Shown here: piece after piece, positions 5,756 through 8,957 of the stretch
Layout: each line of letters starts with the position of its first letter
Position numbering within the stretch: the stretch's first letter is position 1
From: Spirochaetia bacterium
Lineage (GTDB): Bacteria > Patescibacteriota > Minisyncoccia > UBA6257 > UBA9933
Direction of reading: 5' to 3'
Assembly: GCA_007279775.1 (NCBI GenBank)
Contig: QYPD01000031.1
Coordinates: 1 to 8,957, forward strand
Length of the DNA stretch: 8,957 bases
Made by a program: the position numbers and the translations under genes
Notes under the pieces: generated by a model
The model's input: the letters and a program-made list of their open reading frames with translations, nothing else
The model's database searches: none
What the model was told of the DNA's origin: nothing

Positions 5756-6439
5756 ATGTCTTATAGATACGCATACATTACTGGTTGTTTAATTCTTTTC
5801 CTCTTTTGGCTTTTGATATTCCTGAAACGGAAAGATTTGCGCCGAGAAATGCTTTGGGCGAGTTTTTGGGGAATGCCCCTTGGTTTTATTGATTTTTTTC
5901 TCGTACCAACATATTGGAACCCCGATTCACTTTTTGACCTCATAAAAAAATACGGCGTAGGTATAGAAAGTTTTATTTTTGTTTTTATCATGGCTGGCAT
6001 CGCTTCAGTTATTTACGAATTTATAAGAAAAGAGAAGCCGGTAAGATTAGCTCATGGCGGCCGTCCTCATTTTTGGCTGCTCTTTTTTATTCCGCTTGCC
6101 TATGTCATTATGTCAATTTTATTTCCTTCAAAAACGGTTTATAGCTTAATGATAGTTGGCGCGGTCGGAGCCATTGTTACGGCCTATTTGCGCAGAGATT
6201 TATGGAAGCAAATATTTGCCAGCGCTTTTATTTTTAGCTTTCTATATTTTGGGGTGTTTGTTTTATTAAATTTTATATTCAAAGGTTTAGTGGAACATTT
6301 TTATAATTTAAAAAATACCTGGGGTATTCTAGTCTTAGGTGTTCCGCTGGAAGAAATCGGAGTTGCCTTTTTTGCCGGCGCTTTTTGGTCTACGATTTAC
6401 GAATACACAAAAGCTTATCGCGAAAAGAAAATTACTTAG
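5756..6439 (+). CDS. Integral membrane protein with tandem lycopene-cyclase-like domains
   Basis: A 227-aa, strongly hydrophobic protein with about six or seven membrane helices. The C-terminal half carries GVPLEEIGVAFFAGAFW, resembling the P-x-E-E motif of the CarR/CrtYcd lycopene cyclase domain. The N-terminal half has a degenerate counterpart: residues 67-89 (G V G I E S ... S V I Y E F) align without gaps to residues 195-217 (G V P L E E ... S T I Y E Y), sharing G, V, E, F, S, I, Y and E. Tandem duplication is the known architecture of this family in archaea, fungi and some bacteria. Only the second copy keeps the double Glu. No carotenoid gene lies nearby, so cyclase activity is not established. 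It starts at ATG without a Shine-Dalgarno and may be read through from the tRNA cluster. Confidence 0.82.
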   Translation: MSYRYAYITGCLILFLFWLLIFLKRKDLRREMLWASFWGMPLGFIDFFLVPTYWNPDSLFDLIKKYGVGIESFIFVFIMAGIASVIYEFIRKEKPVRLAHGGRPHFWLLFFIPLAYVIMSILFPSKTVYSLMIVGAVGAIVTAYLRRDLWKQIFASAFIFSFLYFGVFVLLNFIFKGLVEHFYNLKNTWGILVLGVPLEEIGVAFFAGAFWSTIYEYTKAYREKKIT

Positions 6440-6524
6440 TTGTAAAGTTGTAAGGGTTATAAAATCATGGATTACTTACGGGTAATAAGTTTTTAACCCC
6501 GACCCACAATCCTCAAATTACCCA

Positions 6525-6554
6525 TTGCCTTAACCCTCAAATAACGTTTATACT
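6525..6554 (+). promoter_or_regulatory. Possible promoter for the SET-domain gene and trmD
   Basis: TTGCCT (6525-6530), an 18-nt spacer and TATACT (6549-6554). The -35 hexamer is the same as in the promoter at 5128. It would give a leader of about 80 nt that contains the hairpin at 6597-6630. The spacer 6440-6643 also holds C-rich AACCC words and a CCTCAAAT direct repeat (6511 and 6535) of unknown meaning. Confidence 0.4.
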
Positions 6555-6596
6555 AATTGGATAGTTAGGGCACTTAACCTACGTGTCCCGCAAATG

Positions 6597-6630
6597 TTTT
6601 TCTTAGCTCATTTTTGTGAGACAAGAAAAA
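6597..6630. repeat. Inverted repeat in the leader of the SET-domain gene
   Basis: TTTTTCTTAGCTCA (6597-6610) and TGAGACAAGAAAAA (6617-6630) pair over 14 bp with a 2-nt internal mismatch and a 6-nt loop. The T-run precedes the stem and the A-run follows it on both strands, so it is not an intrinsic terminator in either direction. It ends 13 nt before the ATG at 6644, where it could be an operator or an mRNA hairpin near the start. Confidence 0.65.
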
Positions 6631-6643
6631 TTTGTATTATCTA

Positions 6644-7165
6644 ATGAAAAAATACCACATCGGTAAATCTAAGATTTATGGCAAAGGGGTTATCCTTGAC
6701 CGAGACGTCAAAAAGGATGAAACGATCTTTGTTTTTTTGGGGCAGGAAATTACTGTGACCTCTGGTGATTGGTTTCATCGACCGTGTTCGCTTCAAGTTG
6801 GCTACGCAAAATGGCTTATGCCTAGTTCGGGATCCGCCGGGCGGTATCTTAATCACTCATGTAACCCTACCGCCGGGGTTCATGGGAAGAATAAGATTGT
6901 TGCCATGCGAAATTTGAAAAAAGGTGAAGAGGTGGCGATTGATTACGCGCTGAGCGAAACATATCCTTTGTGGCATATGCGGTGCCATTGTAAGGCCAAG
7001 AATTGCCGGAAGGTTGTGAAACCGTACCAAGATATGCCCAGCCAAAGAAAGAAAAAATTTATAAAATACACTTCAAAATATATTATTGATATGAAAATGC
7101 ATCTTAATTGGAAAGAATATATTGCTTTAGAGAAGAAAAGAGGAAACAATAAAAAATCTTATTGA
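6644..7165 (+). CDS. SET-domain protein (lysine methyltransferase)
   Basis: A 173-aa single-domain SET protein, which would transfer methyl from S-adenosylmethionine to a protein lysine. Visible motifs: the G-K-G turn at residues 13-15; NHSCNP at 70-75, the pseudoknot motif at the cofactor site; GEEVAIDY with D100-Y101 carrying the active-site Tyr; and a post-SET cluster CHCKAKNC (C114, C116, C121) which with C73 would bind one zinc. A basic C-terminal tail follows. I start at ATG 6644 rather than the in-frame TTG at 6632 because ATG leads straight into the SET strand KKYHIGKSKIYGKG. It is followed 19 nt later by trmD and probably shares its transcript. The target is unknown; a ribosomal protein or translation factor is a reasonable guess from context only. 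Confidence 0.9.
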   Translation: MKKYHIGKSKIYGKGVILDRDVKKDETIFVFLGQEITVTSGDWFHRPCSLQVGYAKWLMPSSGSAGRYLNHSCNPTAGVHGKNKIVAMRNLKKGEEVAIDYALSETYPLWHMRCHCKAKNCRKVVKPYQDMPSQRKKKFIKYTSKYIIDMKMHLNWKEYIALEKKRGNNKKSY

Positions 7166-7184
7166 TACACTTAGGCAGAATATT

Positions 7185-7859
7185 ATGAAATTCGATATAA
7201 TTACCATTTTTCCTCAGATATTAGACTCTTATCTTAGCGAGTCTATTTTGGGTAGGGCGCAGAAACAGAAATTGGTTGAAATTAAAACTCATAATCTCCG
7301 TGACTTTGTTAAAGACAAATATAAAAAGATAGATGATAAGCCTTATGGCGGGGGAGCGGGAATGGCATTTAAAATTGAACCGCTTATTAAAGCGATACAA
7401 TCTATAACTAAAAGTTATAAGCCTAAAACTGAAAGTTTGGCAATTATTTTTACGCCGGCGGGTAAGCAATTTGACAATAAAACAGCTGCGCAATTCGCGA
7501 AAAAATATGACAATCTCATTTTAATCTGCGGCCGCTACGAGGGGATAGACGCGAGGTTGGAAAAAGTGGCTAAAAATTTGAAATTGAAAATTGAAAATTT
7601 TTCTATTGGCCCATACGTTTTAACAGGAGGAGAATTGCCGGCAATGGTTTTAATAGATTCGATTTCGCGTCAAATTCCGGGAGTTTTGGGCAAAGATGAA
7701 TCAATTGAAGAAAAACGGTTGGGTGTGGGTGTACCGGTTTATACCCGTCCCGAAACCTTTGTTTGCGGGGGTAAAAAATATAATGTGCCGAAAGTTTTGC
7801 TTTCCGGAAACCACAAAGAAATAGAAAAATGGCGCCTTTCAAAACGCGTTAAAAACTAA
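7185..7859 (+). CDS. trmD: tRNA (guanine-N1-)-methyltransferase, m1G37
   Basis: Trefoil-knot (SPOUT) enzyme that methylates G37 next to the anticodon and so prevents +1 frameshifting. It is 224 aa, slightly shorter than the usual 240-255. Visible in order: MKFDIITIFPQIL, HNLRDFVKDKYKKIDDKPYGGGAGM, the knot motifs LICGRYEGIDAR and YVLTGGELPAMVLIDSISRQIPGVLG, the linker Asp in KDES, then YTRPETF and VLLSGNHKEIEKWR. The Arg of DSISR and the linker Asp, known to be important in E. coli, are kept. Odd points: SIGPYVL replaces the usual SIGDYVL (Pro at residue 143), and a short heptamer-repeat loop lengthens the segment just before it. It starts at ATG with no strong Shine-Dalgarno, 19 nt after the SET gene. 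Confidence 0.97.
   Translation: MKFDIITIFPQILDSYLSESILGRAQKQKLVEIKTHNLRDFVKDKYKKIDDKPYGGGAGMAFKIEPLIKAIQSITKSYKPKTESLAIIFTPAGKQFDNKTAAQFAKKYDNLILICGRYEGIDARLEKVAKNLKLKIENFSIGPYVLTGGELPAMVLIDSISRQIPGVLGKDESIEEKRLGVGVPVYTRPETFVCGGKKYNVPKVLLSGNHKEIEKWRLSKRVKN
7577..7600. repeat. Heptamer microrepeat in trmD
   Basis: TTGAAA-TTGAAAA-TTGAAAA followed by T-rich sequence, with a 7-bp period. It encodes part of LKLKIEN in a loop about five residues longer than in E. coli TrmD. On the opposite strand the unit is TCAATTT-like, close to the repeat units in leuS. Confidence 0.6.
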
Positions 7860-7999
7860 ACCCAGTAGTAGAAACTCGATCGCAATTTATTAATTTAACT
7901 TATTATTACTTCTGCGTGCTAGTGAGCAGATTTGTTTACATTTCAGCAATAAATTTGAATAAATTGAAAGTTAAATTTATCGAGTTTTCACTACTGGGT
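7860..7999. repeat. 140-bp inverted-repeat element A (MITE-like), directly after trmD
   Basis: Arms of 21 bp (7860-7880 and 7979-7999) pair at 19 positions, beginning ACCCAGTAGT and ending ACTACTGGGT. Inside, ATTTAACTT (7893-7901) pairs with AAGTTAAAT (7968-7976), and a small hairpin TCTGC/GCAGA sits at 7911-7930. The element begins on the base after the trmD stop codon. It carries no coding sequence that I can support. It shares the terminal heptamer CCCAGTA/TACTGGG and size with element B. Possible target-site remnants TAAA/TGAA flank the CCCAGT ends with one mismatch. Transcribed from trmD it would form a long 3' hairpin, but without a T-run it is not a standard terminator. Confidence 0.8.
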
Positions 8000-8005
8000 G
8001 AACTA

Positions 8006-8035
8006 TTGACTCCGTAGACCGACTATTTGTATAAT
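8006..8035 (+). promoter_or_regulatory. Strong sigma-70-type promoter of rpsB
   Basis: TTGACT (8006-8011), an 18-nt spacer and a perfect TATAAT (8030-8035); only one base differs from the double consensus. It lies in the 78-nt gap between the two inverted-repeat elements. Transcription should start near 8041-8042, so the mRNA would carry a leader of about 178 nt containing all of element B. Confidence 0.82.
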
Positions 8036-8073
8036 GGTTGAGGTCATTATTCATGGCCATATTTAATTACAAA

Positions 8074-8077
8074 AATG
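8074..8077. repeat. Left copy of AATG target-site duplication
   Basis: AATG flush against the left end of element B; the right copy is at 8219-8222 and contains the rpsB start codon. A flush 4-bp match is suggestive of transposition, though short enough to arise by chance. Confidence 0.5.
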
Positions 8078-8146
8078 CCCAGTAACACTACTTCAATGTT
8101 TCGCTTTGTGTTAAAAGCGAAAAAGAGATTGGAACTGCTGGGTTAA
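8075..8146 (+). CDS. Possible leader-peptide ORF inside element B (23 aa)
   Basis: An ATG in the left AATG copy opens a 23-codon frame through the left arm and the first internal hairpin, ending at TAA 8144-8146. The peptide begins MPSNTTSMFRFVLKAKK and ends in a short leucine-rich stretch, giving a basic, amphipathic sequence. There is no Shine-Dalgarno, and an open frame of this length can occur by chance. It is listed because translating it would open the stem that hides the rpsB start. Confidence 0.2.
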   Translation: MPSNTTSMFRFVLKAKKRLELLG

Positions 8147-8218
8147 AAGATTAAATTAAACAACATTGTTTCCGCTAATCACGATTTATCGTGATTAAGT
8201 TGAAGTAGTGTTACTGGG
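8078..8218. repeat. 141-bp inverted-repeat element B (MITE-like) forming the rpsB leader
   Basis: Perfect 19-bp arms: CCCAGTAACACTACTTCAA (8078-8096) and its complement at 8200-8218. Inside are two further hairpins: TTTCGCTTT/AAAGCGAAA (8099-8107 with 8114-8122) and TAATCACGAT/ATCGTGATTA (8176-8185 with 8188-8197). The two are joined by about 53 nt of mostly unpaired sequence, so the RNA would fold as a multibranch structure. AATG flanks it on both sides. The left arm can instead pair with TGCTGGG (8136-8142), and CAATGTT (8095-8101) with AACATTG (8162-8168), so alternative folds exist. The right arm ends one base before the rpsB ATG and would sequester the whole initiation region. Confidence 0.87.
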
Positions 8219-8219
8219 A

Positions 8220-8939
8220 ATGGAAAATCAAAATTTACAACAAGAATTGGTGGCGGAAGTCGTCGATGAAAAAGAGCTTGAAGCTGTCCGCGAAATGATG
8301 AAGGCGGGTTTGATGTATGGCCATAAAAAAGCCAAAACCAATCCAAAATTCAGGCAATACATTTATGGCGCCAGAAACGGCGTTGAGATTATCGATTTGT
8401 CGCAAACAATCACGGCTTTGGCGGAAGCGACTGAATTTTTAAAGAGCCAAATTAAAGAAGGCAAGTTGGTCTTGATGGTCGCCATGCAAGCGGCGGCTAA
8501 AGACGCGGTTGATTTATTGGTTGAAAAATTCAAATTTTCAAGGATAAACGAAAGGTGGCCCGGCGGTTTACTTACAAATTTCGGCGTTATCTCAAAGCGG
8601 ATAGAGTATCTTAAAAAGATTGAAGCCGATTTGCAAAGCGGAAAATTGGACAAATACACCAAAAAAGAAAGGGTGATGATAAACCGCGAAATTGAGAGGA
8701 TGAAAAAACTTTTTGGCGGATTGCGTGATTTAACCAGACTTCCGGATTTGATTTTCGTGATAGACGCTTCAATAAAAGGGCATGCGACAGCCATTCATGA
8801 GGCGAAAATAACGAAGGTTCCGGTAATGGCGATTTTGGACAGTGACGATGACCCTTCGAAAGTTGACTGGCCGATTCCAGCGAATGACCATTCCAAAATG
8901 AGCATCGACTGGATTGTAAATAAGATAATAAATAGTTAG
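8220..8939 (+). CDS. rpsB: 30S ribosomal protein S2
   Basis: Universal small-subunit protein, 239 aa, complete. Signature segments: MMKAGLMYGHKKAKTNPKFRQYIYG, RNGVEIIDLSQT, NERWPGGLLTNF, KRIEYLKKIE, the helical arm to FGGLRDLTRLPDLIFVID, and VPVMAILDSDDDPSKVDWPIPANDHS. The usual GTKxQA stretch is replaced by AMQAAAKDA. The start is set at ATG 8220; an in-frame GTG at 8208 would lie inside the inverted-repeat arm and add only four residues (MLLG). There is no usable Shine-Dalgarno, and the start codon lies one base after the arm of element B. In most bacteria S2 represses its own leader; whether the inserted structure does this here is open. The usual partner tsf would lie beyond the window. 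Confidence 0.96.
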   Translation: MENQNLQQELVAEVVDEKELEAVREMMKAGLMYGHKKAKTNPKFRQYIYGARNGVEIIDLSQTITALAEATEFLKSQIKEGKLVLMVAMQAAAKDAVDLLVEKFKFSRINERWPGGLLTNFGVISKRIEYLKKIEADLQSGKLDKYTKKERVMINREIERMKKLFGGLRDLTRLPDLIFVIDASIKGHATAIHEAKITKVPVMAILDSDDDPSKVDWPIPANDHSKMSIDWIVNKIINS

Positions 8940-8957
8940 AATTAAATAGTCTTAAAT

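Noticed and set aside
5443..5774. Overlapping open frames on both strands across the plus-strand tRNA cluster
   Set aside because: They are translations of tRNA genes (typical spurious GIRTHD- and GNRTP-like peptides on the minus strand); the cloverleaf tRNAs fully explain the sequence.
6470..6495. Terminator after the lycopene-cyclase-like gene (ATTAC...GTAAT followed by T-run)
   Set aside because: A 5-bp AT-rich stem is too weak to support a call.
7163..7165. UGA recoding as glycine (as in Gracilibacteria/SR1)
   Set aside because: The SET-gene UGA would extend the protein by only three codons, and no conserved gene here has an internal UGA, so the standard code fits.
8053..8085. 10-codon frame (ATG at 8053) with GAGG upstream in the rpsB leader
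   Set aside because: The GAGG lies at the expected 5' end of the transcript and the frame ends inside element B after ten codons; nothing supports translation.
8078..8218. Integron attC site
   Set aside because: The arms pair perfectly without the spacer and extrahelical bases of attC, the GTTRRRY/RYYYAAC core is not present in the right form, and no integrase or cassette array is visible.
7860..8218. CRISPR array or tandem repeat
   Set aside because: Only two inverted (not direct) repeat units, with different arms and interiors; no regular repeat-spacer pattern.

Overview
The window looks like a piece of a Candidate Phyla Radiation (Patescibacteria, probably Parcubacteria-like) chromosome. 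This is an inference from four things: moderately AT-rich sequence, compact housekeeping genes mixed with small lineage-type membrane proteins (a DUF5652-like protein, a lamin-tail-like secreted protein), strong -10 boxes lying directly on start codons (leaderless mRNAs) with almost no Shine-Dalgarno sites, and heptamer-based AT-rich microrepeats inside essential genes. The standard code fits: no conserved gene contains an in-frame UGA.

Layout. Bases 1-2454 hold leucyl-tRNA synthetase, missing its first residues. An AT-rich repetitive spacer follows, then a membrane-anchored secreted protein with a lamin-tail-like domain and six cysteines (2534-3454). A bidirectional terminator separates it from a convergent minus-strand pair: an ECF-type sigma factor (start reassigned to 4761) and a three-helix membrane protein 6 nt downstream that is a candidate anti-sigma or sensor partner. 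Two minus-strand tRNAs, Ser(CGA) and Arg(CCU), come next. Divergent from them is a DUF5652-like membrane protein whose stop codon lies 4 nt before a plus-strand cluster Ala(GGC)-Ala(UGC)-Ser(UGA). Then come a membrane protein with a duplicated lycopene-cyclase-like domain, a small SET-domain methyltransferase, trmD (tRNA m1G37 methyltransferase) and rpsB (ribosomal protein S2, complete).

The theme is translation: a tRNA synthetase, five tRNAs, a tRNA methyltransferase, a ribosomal protein and possibly a protein lysine methyltransferase.

The most unusual part is the 360-nt trmD-rpsB interval. It holds two inverted-repeat elements of about 140 bp that share the terminal heptamer CCCAGTA/TACTGGG but have different interiors. 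The first begins one base after the trmD stop. The second ends one base before the rpsB ATG, is flanked by a direct AATG repeat containing the start codon, and lies downstream of a near-consensus promoter, so it would be transcribed as a highly structured rpsB leader with a possible 23-codon leader ORF. This reads as a MITE-like insertion that has become, or is masking, the translation control region of an essential ribosomal gene.
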